From assembly GCA_017404785.1 (NCBI GenBank), contig JAFRBQ010000010.1:1-64000 (forward strand): a DNA stretch of 64,000 nt, read 5' to 3'. This DNA is from Erysipelotrichaceae bacterium (GTDB taxonomy: Bacteria > Bacillota_I > Bacilli_A > Erysipelotrichales > Erysipelotrichaceae). How positions within the stretch are numbered: position 1 is the stretch's first letter; the number at the start of each line of letters is the position of its first letter. Of the stretch, positions 33,030-41,189 are shown piece by piece. A program made the position numbers and the translations under genes. A model generated the notes under the pieces. The model ran no database searches. It was not told where the DNA came from and saw only the letters and a program-made list of their open reading frames with translations.

Positions 33030-33290
33030 ATGGCTTTAAAAGGAAAGACAATTAAATCACGTATTACAGGTATTACGGGAAAAATCTCCGGGATCGACAA
33101 CAAGAATCTCAAGATCACTTTTTCCGGTTTTCAAGACATCAGTGTTCCTTTGAACAAGGTCGAAAAACTACTGATCATGGACAAAGAGACCATGGATGAA
33201 TTAAGGGATAAGATCAGCAACGCAAAATCTTCCAAGGAAGAATCCAAGGTCAAGACCTACATCGATTCAAACGACGAATCAGAAGAATAA
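33030..33290 (+). CDS. Small hypothetical protein, SH3/KOW-like
   Basis: This 86-residue protein starts at ATG 33030 (a TTG one codon upstream is possible); ribosome-site-like AGGAAAGGG lies 13 nt before. The first half, GKTIKSRITGITGKISGIDNKNLKITFSG, is a small beta barrel of KOW/SH3 type; the second half is acidic and Ser-rich (SSKEESKVKTYIDSNDESEE), so disordered. Such proteins often bind RNA or other proteins, but this is only a structural guess. It follows the hypothetical gene at 32310 and is ended by its own hairpin. Confidence 0.55.
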   Translation: MALKGKTIKSRITGITGKISGIDNKNLKITFSGFQDISVPLNKVEKLLIMDKETMDELRDKISNAKSSKEESKVKTYIDSNDESEE

Positions 33291-33297
33291 TCAGAAC

Positions 33298-33325
33298 AAT
33301 AGCGAGTTCAAACGAGCTCGCTATT
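33298..33325 (+). terminator. Terminator of the small hypothetical gene
   Basis: AATAGCGAG/CTCGCTATT (9-bp stem) is followed by ATAAATTTT, 8 nt after the stop codon. Confidence 0.55.
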
Positions 33326-33404
33326 ATAAATTTTGCTTTAACAGAAAAGCCATGCAGAGATGATCTGCTATAATGATAAAAACCAAAAGCGGAGGTGATT
33401 CAAA

Positions 33405-34412
33405 ATGGAATATCCAAAGGTTGAATTGCACTGTCATATGGATGGTGCCATTCCTGAAAGACTGTTTATCAAATACTGCCGTGAAGACGGCCTGGTACCG
33501 GAAGGCATGAGCGATGAAGAATGGATGAAACGCAACGTCATGTCAGGAACGATGAGCCTGTCTGAGTGCATGGGACTCTTTGGCATCCTTACCGGTGTCC
33601 TGCAATGCAAGGAAAGACTGGAAGAGCTCTGTTTTGAGTTGCTCAAGGATATGTATGAATCCGGAAGCAAGCTGGTCGAACTGCGCTTCTCACCACAATC
33701 GCATGTCAATGAGAATCTCACTATGGAAGAAGCGGTGGAAGCAGTATTGCGCGGCAGAAAAAGAGCACAGGAAGTTTATCCGGATATGGTCTCAGGTATC
33801 ATCGTCTGCATGATGAATCTCGGACTCAACCTCGGTACCGTTGAAAACAATATCAGAACGGTCGAACTGGCCGCTGAATACAAGGATCAGGGCGTCGTCG
33901 GACTTGATCTGGCGGGTGATGAATGTGCAACACCGATCGAAGATTATGAACCGATGTTTGCCTTGGCCAGAAAGCTCGGTGTCAAATATACGATCCACGC
34001 CGGTGAATCAGGATCGGCTTCCAATGTGGCCTTCGCGATCAGTCAGGGTGGCAAGAGGATCGGCCATGGCATCCACAGTATCGAAGATGACAAGGTAGTT
34101 GATGAACTGGTGGAAAAAGGGATCCTTCTTGAAGTTTCAACAACATCCAATTACTACTCCCGCTGTGTCCCTTCCCTTGAGGAACATCCGATCCGCAAGC
34201 TCTGGGACAGAGGCGTCAAAATAAACATCAACACCGATGATCCTGGTCTTATGGGTATAACTCTAAAACATGAATATGAACTTCTTCAAAGACTCTTCGG
34301 TTTTACCGAAAAGGAATTCATCCTGTCAAACCTCTATGCAGCGAAAGAATCGTTCTGTGAAGGCAAGGAAAAGATCATCGCTGAACTTGAGGAAGCTTAC
34401 AGCAGATGTTAA
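33405..34412 (+). CDS. add: Adenosine deaminase
   Basis: This 335-residue protein has all the amidohydrolase landmarks of adenosine deaminase: HCHMDG (9-14; His9 and His11 bind zinc), TIHAGE (about 197-202; third zinc His and the catalytic Glu), RIGHGI (about 217-222), and NTDDPG (about 276-281; the two Asp). It converts adenosine (or deoxyadenosine) to inosine in purine salvage, in keeping with the nucleoside phosphorylase 3 kb away. A strong ribosome site GGAGGTGA precedes the ATG. The gene stands alone and ends in a perfect 13-bp terminator. Adenine deaminase of the same fold is the main alternative. Confidence 0.9.
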   Translation: MEYPKVELHCHMDGAIPERLFIKYCREDGLVPEGMSDEEWMKRNVMSGTMSLSECMGLFGILTGVLQCKERLEELCFELLKDMYESGSKLVELRFSPQSHVNENLTMEEAVEAVLRGRKRAQEVYPDMVSGIIVCMMNLGLNLGTVENNIRTVELAAEYKDQGVVGLDLAGDECATPIEDYEPMFALARKLGVKYTIHAGESGSASNVAFAISQGGKRIGHGIHSIEDDKVVDELVEKGILLEVSTTSNYYSRCVPSLEEHPIRKLWDRGVKININTDDPGLMGITLKHEYELLQRLFGFTEKEFILSNLYAAKESFCEGKEKIIAELEEAYSRC

Positions 34413-34443
34413 AAAGATCAGACGATTGAGTCTGATCTTTTTT
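34411..34443 (+). terminator. Terminator of add
   Basis: AAAAAGATCAGAC/GTCTGATCTTTTT, a perfect 13-bp stem with a six-base loop, overlaps the stop codon of add and probably serves the convergent rhomboid gene as well. Confidence 0.75.
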
Positions 34444-34460
34444 ATGCTTATCTGATTCTA

Positions 34461-35009
34461 TTAAAAAGTAAACTGGATCAGCAGATAGGCAATCGCCATT
34501 CCCACCGCCATGCAGGAAATGTGCGACTTGCCATCGATGCCAGGCAGCAACGAAAGTACCACCATCGAGATTATCGGTCTGAGCATTTCGCCTATAGCTG
34601 AAAAACCATAGAATTTGACTATCAGCAGGAAATAGGCACCGATGATCCCATAGATCGCTCCTGATGCACCGATCGACATCGTGTAATCATCGCGATCGTT
34701 ATGCCTGAGCTGCAAGGCTATGATGTGGCCGATGATCATCGAACCAAAGTAGATCAGTAAAAAACCGAAGTGTCCAAACAGCAGTTCAATGGTCGAGCCG
34801 ACATTGTACAGTGACATCATGTTGAAAAGGATATGGGTTATCTCCCGATGAGTAAATGCCGTCGTCAATAATCGATAGTACTGCTTACGATTAAAGACCA
34901 GATGATAGGACATGCCAAGATCTTCGATCTTCAGTCTGCCTGTTCTGATCAGAATGAAGACGACAATATTGATAAGGATCAGCAAAATGGTAAAAAACGA
35001 AAATATCAT
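34461..35009 (-). CDS. Rhomboid-family intramembrane serine protease
   Basis: I place the start at ATG 35009 (182 residues), beginning MIFSFFTILLILINIVVFIL, the first membrane helix; a TTG at 35111 or ATG at 35060 would add a polar N-terminal tail without a ribosome site. The catalytic Ser is in IGASGAIYG (Ser116) and the His in GKSHISCMAVG (His163), with FTHREITHILFNMMSLYNVG matching the conserved loop and second-helix motif. It should cut membrane proteins inside the bilayer. TATAAT at 35021-35016 lies only 6 nt from the start, so the transcript may be leaderless. It is convergent with add. Confidence 0.8.
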   Translation of the reverse strand: MIFSFFTILLILINIVVFILIRTGRLKIEDLGMSYHLVFNRKQYYRLLTTAFTHREITHILFNMMSLYNVGSTIELLFGHFGFLLIYFGSMIIGHIIALQLRHNDRDDYTMSIGASGAIYGIIGAYFLLIVKFYGFSAIGEMLRPIISMVVLSLLPGIDGKSHISCMAVGMAIAYLLIQFTF

Positions 35010-35089
35010 ACATATATTATATATCCTAAAATGAAAGCTCTTACACTTCAATAAATGCATTTTGTAACCATTTTCATAGACCGATAAGG

Positions 35090-35118
35090 TTGGAAATGCT
35101 TGTTCATTCAACTATAAT
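35090..35118 (+). promoter_or_regulatory. Promoter of the CHAP protein gene
   Basis: TTGGAA (35090-35095) and TATAAT (35113-35118) with exactly 17 bp between. Initiation near 35125 leaves about 14 nt before the ATG at 35139, with no ribosome site. Confidence 0.6.
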
Positions 35119-35138
35119 GTAATAGTTGTTTAGTTATT

Positions 35139-35984
35139 ATGGAAGATAGAAACAAAAAGGAACTCGAGCGTATCCTGAGTTCTTACAGCTTAAATAAAAC
35201 CAGTACCACAAAAGTACTGATCAATATTCTTATCGTAAATGTAGTCTTGGTTTCGCTTGCTTATATTGCATATTTTCATATGCGCACGGTCTATGCAAGA
35301 AACCTCAGGACTTCATCTTTTAATGCGTATGAATCGATGCTGGCAGATAGACTCTTGCAGAGCTATACCGATACTTCCTTATATAAAGATCCTGATGAAG
35401 TCGAATTCATCAGCAAGGAAGATCTGATCGTCAAGACCGTTTATCACAGCGACTGCAATTACTACATGTATTCCGGTCACTATTCTGGAGGTTCGATTCC
35501 GGGCTACAGGACCTGGGGCCATGCCTATGATCTGTATAATCGTGGTCTGATCCATGGTGCTTCTCCTGGACGCTGGTGTACATTCTTTGCTCAGATGTGG
35601 TTCTATGATGTCTTCGGTTTCAATTCATCCGGAAACGGTGCTACAGGTAACGGCAACCACTTCGCCTCTACGATCTATGCGACAGCACTGTATCGCGATG
35701 AGGAAGGAAATCTGAGACATTACTTCAAATACAGCGATCACCCGGAAACGATGTCGATCGTATCGATCTACAAATCTTCCGTCCCTGAAGGACATGTATT
35801 GTGTGTTGATGAAGTCGATTATGAAAACGGCACGATCACGATCTCCGAAGGCAACTGCCACGGTGTCGGTGATGTAAGGATCAGACAGACGATGTCCTTA
35901 AGCCAGTTCTATGCGAACAATCCGGGATACAAGGTCTATGTCACTCCTACTGAAGAACTGTTAAAAATGATTAGCGAACGCTAA
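35139..35984 (+). CDS. Membrane-anchored CHAP-domain peptidoglycan hydrolase
   Basis: This 281-residue protein has a cytoplasmic N-terminus of ~24 residues, one membrane helix (about 25-47), and an external part with a CHAP-like catalytic domain: SPGRWCTFFAQMWFYDVFG with Cys147, and VPEGHVLCVDEVDYENGTITISEGNC with His219. CHAP enzymes cut peptidoglycan as amidases or endopeptidases. The segment SDCNYYMYSGHYSGG before it is unfamiliar. The gene has a near-consensus promoter, but no ribosome site in its ~14-nt leader. Its 3' end shares a terminator with a convergent gene. Function in cell-wall growth or remodelling is inferred. Confidence 0.78.
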   Translation: MEDRNKKELERILSSYSLNKTSTTKVLINILIVNVVLVSLAYIAYFHMRTVYARNLRTSSFNAYESMLADRLLQSYTDTSLYKDPDEVEFISKEDLIVKTVYHSDCNYYMYSGHYSGGSIPGYRTWGHAYDLYNRGLIHGASPGRWCTFFAQMWFYDVFGFNSSGNGATGNGNHFASTIYATALYRDEEGNLRHYFKYSDHPETMSIVSIYKSSVPEGHVLCVDEVDYENGTITISEGNCHGVGDVRIRQTMSLSQFYANNPGYKVYVTPTEELLKMISER

Positions 35985-35992
35985 TCATTTTT
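35963..35992. terminator. Bidirectional terminator over two stop codons
   Basis: AAAAATGATTAGCG/CGCTAATCATTTTT is a perfect 14-bp stem with an AA loop; the stop codons of both convergent genes (35984 and 35981) lie within it. Confidence 0.75.
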
Positions 35993-36502
35993 TATACCCA
36001 ATAATCTTTTGAAGTTTTCCAGGGCATCAGGTATGGACAGTGGTCTGTCTTTGTTTTTCTGTGCCTCGATATATTTGTCTTCCTTTTCTCTTATAAGCGA
36101 ATACAGACTCCGATAGGCCTTATCGGCTTCAAAGGTTTCTCTGCCGATCTTCTCACCGCTTTCCAGTTCAAGTTCGACCAGATCATGACCATCCTCACGT
36201 TTGATCGACCACACCTTGATATCCGTAAACGGGATGAAGCAGCCTGTTTTGTTTTCTCTGTCGCCATAGATCAGGATCCCCTGATCGAAGATATCCATGA
36301 CCTTGTAGTCTTCTACCAGTTTAATAACCAGCACAGCCATGGCGATAAAGAAGACGCCAAGAATGATCGTGTAGATATTTCTTAAGGCGATCAGCAGGAC
36401 GCCTATTATGGCGCATACGATCGGAGCTTTTTTCGGTTTGAAACAGATGGCTTTTACAAAATTGCCTTCCGTCTTAATTTCTTCAATATTTCTGAATTCC
36501 AT
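35981..36502 (-). CDS. Small membrane protein with PH-like domain
   Basis: This 173-residue protein has two membrane helices (about 27-62) with a short loop, after a polar N-terminus. The C-terminal half is a beta-rich domain (QGILIYGDRENKTGCFIPFTDIKVWSIKREDGHDLVELELESGEKI) resembling bacterial PH-like (bPH) proteins. Function unknown. It starts 6 nt after the prs stop, so it is the last gene of the large housekeeping operon (rluA-type to prs). The ending KRLLGIKND overlaps the shared terminator. It may be a species-level add-on to that operon, not a partner in it. Confidence 0.6.
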   Translation of the reverse strand: MEFRNIEEIKTEGNFVKAICFKPKKAPIVCAIIGVLLIALRNIYTIILGVFFIAMAVLVIKLVEDYKVMDIFDQGILIYGDRENKTGCFIPFTDIKVWSIKREDGHDLVELELESGEKIGRETFEADKAYRSLYSLIREKEDKYIEAQKNKDRPLSIPDALENFKRLLGIKND

Positions 36503-36508
36503 AATTTG

Positions 36509-37921
36509 TTACTTGTATAGTGCATATACTTCCGAAACCGGAGTATGACATGAGACGGCCAGGATCAGCTTTGACAGCATCCAGCCTATTGAAAGAGTTG
36601 TGATCTTGTTGGTGTTCTTGAGGTCATCATCGCGCGGAATGATCGTATTGGTCACGACAACTTCCTTGATCGGAGAATCCTGGATCCTGATCGCGGCGTT
36701 GTTGGAGAACAGGCCGTGGCTGACGCAGACATAGATATCTCTGGCACCCTTTTCCTTCAGGATATTGGAAGCAGCGATCAGAGAACCGCCGGTATCACAG
36801 ATGTCGTCAACGATGACAGTATCCTTGTTTTCAACATCACCGATGATATTGCAGGCTTCAGCGACATTTGCCTGTGGACGGCGCTTGTCGATGATCGCGA
36901 TCGGACAGCCGAGGATCTCGGCCATGTTTCTGGCACGCTTGACTCCGCCATGGTCAGGAGAGACGACCACGACATCATTGAGATCAAGATTCTTTCTCTT
37001 GAAATATTCGCCCATCATCGGTACAGTTGTCAGATCATCGACCGGGAAGGAGAAGAAGCCCTGGATCTGCGCAGCGTGCAGATCGAAGGTAACGACACGG
37101 TTTGCACCTGCCGCTTCCAGCATATCAGCCACAAGTCTTGCGGTGATCGGCTGACGAGGCATGGCTTTGCGGTCCTGTCTGGCATAACCGAAATAAGGAA
37201 TGATGCAGGTGATCTCGGCTGCGGAACTTCTGCGCATTGCATCCAGACAGATCAGCAGTTCCATCAGGTTCTCATTGACCGGCTTGCAGGTACTTTGAAT
37301 AACGTAGCATCTCTTGCCTCTGACACTTTCACCAAGTTCAACGAGCGTTTCTCCATCCGCAAAGTGTTTGACATCGGCCTTGCCCGGCGTGATATTCAGA
37401 TAGTTGCATACTTCCTCAACGATTTCCTTGGAGGCGGATAAGCCAAAGACGACGACATCATCAAGACTTGACTCCTTGAGGTTCTGAGCATCTTCTTCAG
37501 TATATCTTCTGACTTTCTTGTGTTTGATCTCGACCGGTACATATTCGATCGATTCAAAATCACTGAGTTTGTCATTTCTTACAGCAAAGGAATCGCAGAC
37601 TTCATTTTCACAGGTTATGACCGCACCGTCACCTTCTTTATTAAGAAGCTTCTGATAGTCATCACCGTTGATCTCCGGATATAAAGGTGATACCAGCAGG
37701 GTCTTGCCTTCAGGGCTCAGCTCTCTTACGACATCCATGATGGTATCTTTTCTGATGACACCAGGTATTTCAGAGTCATAACCTACGACATAGATCTTAT
37801 CTATATCTTCGATCTTTCTTAATTCATTCACTGCATGCAACAAAAGATTTCCACCCAAATAAGGTGCATTGGATAATTTCTTTTCTCGCTCATCCTTGAT
37901 GAAAATAATCGCGTTATTCAT
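36509..37921 (-). CDS. prs: Ribose-phosphate pyrophosphokinase with N-terminal extension
   Basis: This 470-residue protein makes PRPP from ribose 5-phosphate and ATP. From about residue 150 it is a normal Prs: FADGETLVELGESVRGKRCYVIQST, YFGYARQDRKAMPRQPITARL, the flexible region, KRRPQ and the PRPP loop VIVDDICDTGGS (about 375). Normal length is ~315, so some 150 residues are extra. The extension (AIIFIKDEREKKLSNAPYLGGNLLLHAVNELRKI...) is shaped like the sugar-nucleotidyltransferase N-domain of GlmU, the usual neighbour of prs in Firmicutes, but lacks its GxGTRM loop, so it should not be active. Its start overlaps ispE by one base (TAATG). It is the seventh gene of the operon. Confidence 0.88.
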   Translation of the reverse strand: MNNAIIFIKDEREKKLSNAPYLGGNLLLHAVNELRKIEDIDKIYVVGYDSEIPGVIRKDTIMDVVRELSPEGKTLLVSPLYPEINGDDYQKLLNKEGDGAVITCENEVCDSFAVRNDKLSDFESIEYVPVEIKHKKVRRYTEEDAQNLKESSLDDVVVFGLSASKEIVEEVCNYLNITPGKADVKHFADGETLVELGESVRGKRCYVIQSTCKPVNENLMELLICLDAMRRSSAAEITCIIPYFGYARQDRKAMPRQPITARLVADMLEAAGANRVVTFDLHAAQIQGFFSFPVDDLTTVPMMGEYFKRKNLDLNDVVVVSPDHGGVKRARNMAEILGCPIAIIDKRRPQANVAEACNIIGDVENKDTVIVDDICDTGGSLIAASNILKEKGARDIYVCVSHGLFSNNAAIRIQDSPIKEVVVTNTIIPRDDDLKNTNKITTLSIGWMLSKLILAVSCHTPVSEVYALYK

Positions 37922-38784
37922 TACCCTCTCCTCTTGATTTCATCATCATTATAACCCATTGTACTGGTAAAGCGTATAAAGTAACGGAATGATCTCATCT
38001 GATCATAAAGATAACGGATCTCTGCCTCATCTTCGCTGATACAGAAGACCGTTGAGCCGCTTCCCGACATCAGCACTTCGCCTATTCCGTATGAACGAAG
38101 TCTGTTTATGATCGTGTCGATATCTTCATTGAGAAGCTTGGCCGGCTGTTCCAGAGAATTGCCCAGCAGACCATGGATGCTATCGCCGTTTCTTAAAGCA
38201 TTTCTCAGTTTTTCGATATCCGGATGATCACATTTTTCCATATTGAGCAGTTCATAGGCCTGTTTTGTCGAAACGCCGCTTTTCGGTTTTACCAGCAGGA
38301 CGTAGTATTTCTTTGCCAGCTCGATCTTCTCGATCCTGTCGCCGATCCCTGAAACCACCGCCGGAACATTATAGTAATTGAATGGCACATCAGCCCCAAC
38401 ACTCGTGCAGATCTCGATTATCTCTTCATCACTCATCTTGAGATCATAGAGTTCTCTGAAGATCCTTAAAGTACTTGCTGCATCGGAAGTACCGCCACCC
38501 AGTCCGGCCTTGATCGGGATCATCTTTTCAAGTCTTACATAGTGATGATCATTGATGTGATATCTTTCCTTGAGGATCTTCATCATCTTGATGATCGAAT
38601 TGTATTCATTGAAGTGAACGAATGATCTGTTGCATTCATATTCGTCATGGTCCTGGATCCTGATCTCCAGTTCATCAAAAAAATGTACCGGTATCATGAT
38701 TGAATTGATGTCATGGTATCCGTCTTCCCTGATGTTGAAGACATCCAGTGAGAGGTTGATTTTTGCGTATGCCCGATCTTTCAT
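37921..38784 (-). CDS. ispE: 4-(cytidine 5'-diphospho)-2-C-methyl-D-erythritol kinase
   Basis: This 287-residue GHMP kinase phosphorylates the CDP-methylerythritol intermediate of the MEP (non-mevalonate) isoprenoid pathway. It opens with AYAKINLSLDVFNIREDGYHDI, whose Lys and YH-D contact substrate; the ATP loop is IPIKAGLGGGTSDAA (about 89-103); the third motif is VLMSGSGSTVFC (about 240-251). Length is normal. It overlaps rsmA by 4 nt and prs by one base. Together with ispD in the same operon it shows the cell uses the MEP route. Confidence 0.93.
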   Translation of the reverse strand: MKDRAYAKINLSLDVFNIREDGYHDINSIMIPVHFFDELEIRIQDHDEYECNRSFVHFNEYNSIIKMMKILKERYHINDHHYVRLEKMIPIKAGLGGGTSDAASTLRIFRELYDLKMSDEEIIEICTSVGADVPFNYYNVPAVVSGIGDRIEKIELAKKYYVLLVKPKSGVSTKQAYELLNMEKCDHPDIEKLRNALRNGDSIHGLLGNSLEQPAKLLNEDIDTIINRLRSYGIGEVLMSGSGSTVFCISEDEAEIRYLYDQMRSFRYFIRFTSTMGYNDDEIKRRG

Positions 38785-39587
38785 TTTTCAAGTTCCTTAT
38801 ATATTTTCATAAATGTATGCAAATCGATCTGCTGTGCTCTGATGTTGTTATCTAGATCCAGCTTGAGATACATCTTTTCAAGTGTTTCCTTATCGTAGAG
38901 ATCCTTGAGATTATTGTATAAAGTCTTTCTTCTCATCCGAAAACTGTTTTTGATCAGAGTGAAAAAACGCTGTTCAAATTCTCTGTCTTTTTCCCTGATC
39001 GGTCTAAAGGAGATGATGGCACTGTCGACATTCGGTTGTGGGTAGAAGACTTTCCTTGAGACATCCATCTCTGTTTTGACATCATAGAGATACTGTACTT
39101 CTATACTTAAAGCTCCATAGTCTTCGCTACCGGCTTTCGCACAGATCCTGTCACCCACTTCCTTCTGGACCATGACTGTGATTTTGTTTATATTGAGATC
39201 TGATTCAAAGATCTTGAACAGGATCGGAGTCGTCACATAGTATGGAAGATTGGCACAGATGCTGACCTTTTCTTTATATTTATCCAGATCGGCATCCAGA
39301 AAGTCCTGAAGATAAACGTGCAGACGTTCATCGGATATATTTCTTTTAAGTAGTTCATACATATCCTTATCGATCTCATAGGCTTCAACATCCTTTGAAT
39401 ACTTCAGCAGCATCTCACTCAAAGCACCCAGTCCCGGTCCGATCTCGATCGTTGTTAGTTCTTTATCACAGGCATTTTTAGCGATCTTATCTACGACATT
39501 GGAATCAATAAGAAAATTCTGGCCGTATTTCTTCTTGGCCTTGAGTTCACCCATCACTTCCTTGACATAGTTGATATTTGCGATCAT
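38781..39587 (-). CDS. rsmA: 16S rRNA adenine dimethyltransferase
   Basis: This 268-residue KsgA-type enzyme dimethylates two adjacent adenines in the 3' terminal helix of 16S rRNA during late small-subunit assembly. It has QNFLIDSNVVDKI (about 20-33), the SAM loop TIEIGPGLGALSEMLL (about 46-61), and the catalytic NLPYYVTTPI (about 113-122). Length and motif spacing are normal; nothing marks it as an Erm-type resistance gene, and its position next to rnmV and ispE confirms housekeeping. It overlaps both neighbours by 4 nt, so expression is translationally coupled. Confidence 0.93.
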   Translation of the reverse strand: MIANINYVKEVMGELKAKKKYGQNFLIDSNVVDKIAKNACDKELTTIEIGPGLGALSEMLLKYSKDVEAYEIDKDMYELLKRNISDERLHVYLQDFLDADLDKYKEKVSICANLPYYVTTPILFKIFESDLNINKITVMVQKEVGDRICAKAGSEDYGALSIEVQYLYDVKTEMDVSRKVFYPQPNVDSAIISFRPIREKDREFEQRFFTLIKNSFRMRRKTLYNNLKDLYDKETLEKMYLKLDLDNNIRAQQIDLHTFMKIYKELEK

Positions 39588-40102
39588 AGGATCTTTTCTA
39601 TCTCGGCCTTTTCTATTCCCAGCATATTCAGTCTCTTGAAAAGAGTCTTACCGTTGCATTTTCCCAGATGAAAATGTCTGTAGACTTTTTCTCTTCTTGA
39701 ACTCGAATCTTCAGCTCCACCTAAACCCAGTTCATAGAACTCTTCCAGAGAAAGACTCTGTCTGCTGTCGGTATAGGTCACAAGATTATTCAGCGCTTCT
39801 TCCAGAACCTCTTTTGAAGCATGTTCGATACCGACTTTCTTTTTCGTCCTGCCATCTTCCTTCAGGATAAAGGCATTCTTAAGACCAGGTATTTCCTCAT
39901 TGAGTCTTTTTCTGATCTTTTCTCCTGGTGTATCCGGATCGAGAAACAGGATCACGCCTCTTTTATCATTGGCGTTTCTTATCAGTTCGATCGTCTCTTT
40001 TTTTAAACCCAGACCATGTGTCTCAATTGTCTCTACAGCAAAAAAAGACTGCAGTCTTCGGGTATCGTTTTTTCCTTCTACAACAATCAGTTCCTTGATC
40101 AT
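39584..40102 (-). CDS. rnmV: Ribonuclease M5
   Basis: This 172-residue protein has a Toprim domain: ELIVVEGKNDTRRL (Glu9 of the first acidic motif), and VILFLDPDTPGEKIRKRL (the D-x-D motif, about 50-67). RNase M5 trims 5S rRNA precursors at both ends in low-GC Gram-positives. The C-terminal part (about 95-172, LEEFYELGLGGAEDSSSRREKVYRHFHLG) is the RNA-binding half specific to this family. The gene overlaps rsmA and ispD by 4 nt each. The rnmV-rsmA order is conserved across Bacillota. Confidence 0.92.
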   Translation of the reverse strand: MIKELIVVEGKNDTRRLQSFFAVETIETHGLGLKKETIELIRNANDKRGVILFLDPDTPGEKIRKRLNEEIPGLKNAFILKEDGRTKKKVGIEHASKEVLEEALNNLVTYTDSRQSLSLEEFYELGLGGAEDSSSRREKVYRHFHLGKCNGKTLFKRLNMLGIEKAEIEKIL

Positions 40103-40725
40103 AAGTTTCTGAAATCTTCTTCTTTAGTCAGTTTCCGGTTATCAAAACGATCGATAACGATCTTTACCTTATAGCCCAGTGACTCGACCAGTGAACAATC
40201 ATCCGTAAAATTGATGTCGGCACAGTTTTCATAGGCATCCTTGATCAGCGAACTTCTGAAACCCTGCGGTGTCTCCGCCATAAACACTTTGTTGCGATCG
40301 ATCGTTTCTATAACTTCATCATCTTCAATTATTTTGATTGTATCGATGGCGATCTTGCCCAGGACTACACAGTCATTTGTCTTCAGTTTTTCTTTGAGCT
40401 CATTTAATGCTTCAGTATTCAGATAGGGTCTGGCTCCATCGTGGATAAGCACATATTCACTTTCCACTTTCTTCAGACCGTTATAGACAGAATCTCTTCG
40501 CTCCTTGCCGCCTTCAACGGTTATTGTTTTATTTCCCTTTACTTCGTGAAAATACTCAGGATTGGTCACAACAATGATCCTCTGACAGTCTTCATCGCTT
40601 TCAAATCTTCCGATCGAACAATCCAAAACACTTCTTCCATCCCTGAGTTTGTAGAAGACTTTGTTGTAACCAAGATTTGCCCTCTGGCCCTTGCCGGAGG
40701 CAACTATTATCGCATCGTATTTCAT
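40099..40725 (-). CDS. ispD: 2-C-methyl-D-erythritol 4-phosphate cytidylyltransferase
   Basis: This 208-residue nucleotidyltransferase activates methylerythritol phosphate with CTP in the MEP pathway. It begins DAIIVASGKGQRANLGYNKVFYKL, the CTP loop with Arg and Lys; YVLIHDGARPYL (about 91-102) is the second site, with the metal Asp; ETPQGFRSSLIKDAY (about 150-164) and DDCSLVE follow. It is about 20 residues shorter than the E. coli protein, within the family range. It overlaps its neighbours by 4 nt and shares the operon with ispE, the next-but-one enzyme of the pathway. Confidence 0.9.
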   Translation of the reverse strand: MKYDAIIVASGKGQRANLGYNKVFYKLRDGRSVLDCSIGRFESDEDCQRIIVVTNPEYFHEVKGNKTITVEGGKERRDSVYNGLKKVESEYVLIHDGARPYLNTEALNELKEKLKTNDCVVLGKIAIDTIKIIEDDEVIETIDRNKVFMAETPQGFRSSLIKDAYENCADINFTDDCSLVESLGYKVKIVIDRFDNRKLTKEEDFRNL

Positions 40726-41189
40726 TCTTTTACTATATCCTTCACTTCCGCTTTCAGAAATCTCAGCAATTCGTCTCTGCTGACTTTCAGTCCGATGCCG
40801 AATGCACCACCGCTTATCTCGATCGTTTCATGATTCAATACTTCATCATCAAATACGATTCCTTTATTTTTCTTGACACCGACCGGTGATACCGAACCTC
40901 TTTCGTATCCGACCAGTTTAAGCAGATCTTTGACATGGACCATCTCCAGGTTTTTGACATTCAAGGCTCTGGCACATTTTTTCAGATCAAGTTCATCAGC
41001 TACACTGATCACACAGATGTAAACATCGTGATCATGTATCAGACCCAGAGTTTTGTAGCAGGCCTTGTAATCTAGACCCAATAGATCCGATACAGCTTCA
41101 CCTGAGAATTTATCCTTATCTATGCTGTATTCAAGGACTTCATATTTTATTTTCCCCTGGTCCAGCATCCTCATCGCGTTGGTCTTCAT
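40722..41189 (-). CDS. YbaK/EbsC-type aminoacyl-tRNA deacylase
   Basis: This 155-residue protein belongs to the YbaK/ProX editing fold: KTNAMRMLDQGKIKYEVLEY at the start, CYKTLGLIHDHDVYICVISVADELDLKKCARAL with the conserved Lys near 45, and GYERGSVSPVGVKKNKGIVFDD (about 93-114) lining the active site. YbaK members hydrolyse mischarged Cys-tRNA(Pro) and so protect translation. Its length is as expected. The gene overlaps both neighbours by 4 nt within the housekeeping operon. Confidence 0.88.
   Translation of the reverse strand: MKTNAMRMLDQGKIKYEVLEYSIDKDKFSGEAVSDLLGLDYKACYKTLGLIHDHDVYICVISVADELDLKKCARALNVKNLEMVHVKDLLKLVGYERGSVSPVGVKKNKGIVFDDEVLNHETIEISGGAFGIGLKVSRDELLRFLKAEVKDIVKE

Noticed and set aside
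36716..37441. A 241-codon plus-strand gene opposite prs
   Set aside because: It overlaps the conserved prs coding region completely in antisense and has no start signals.
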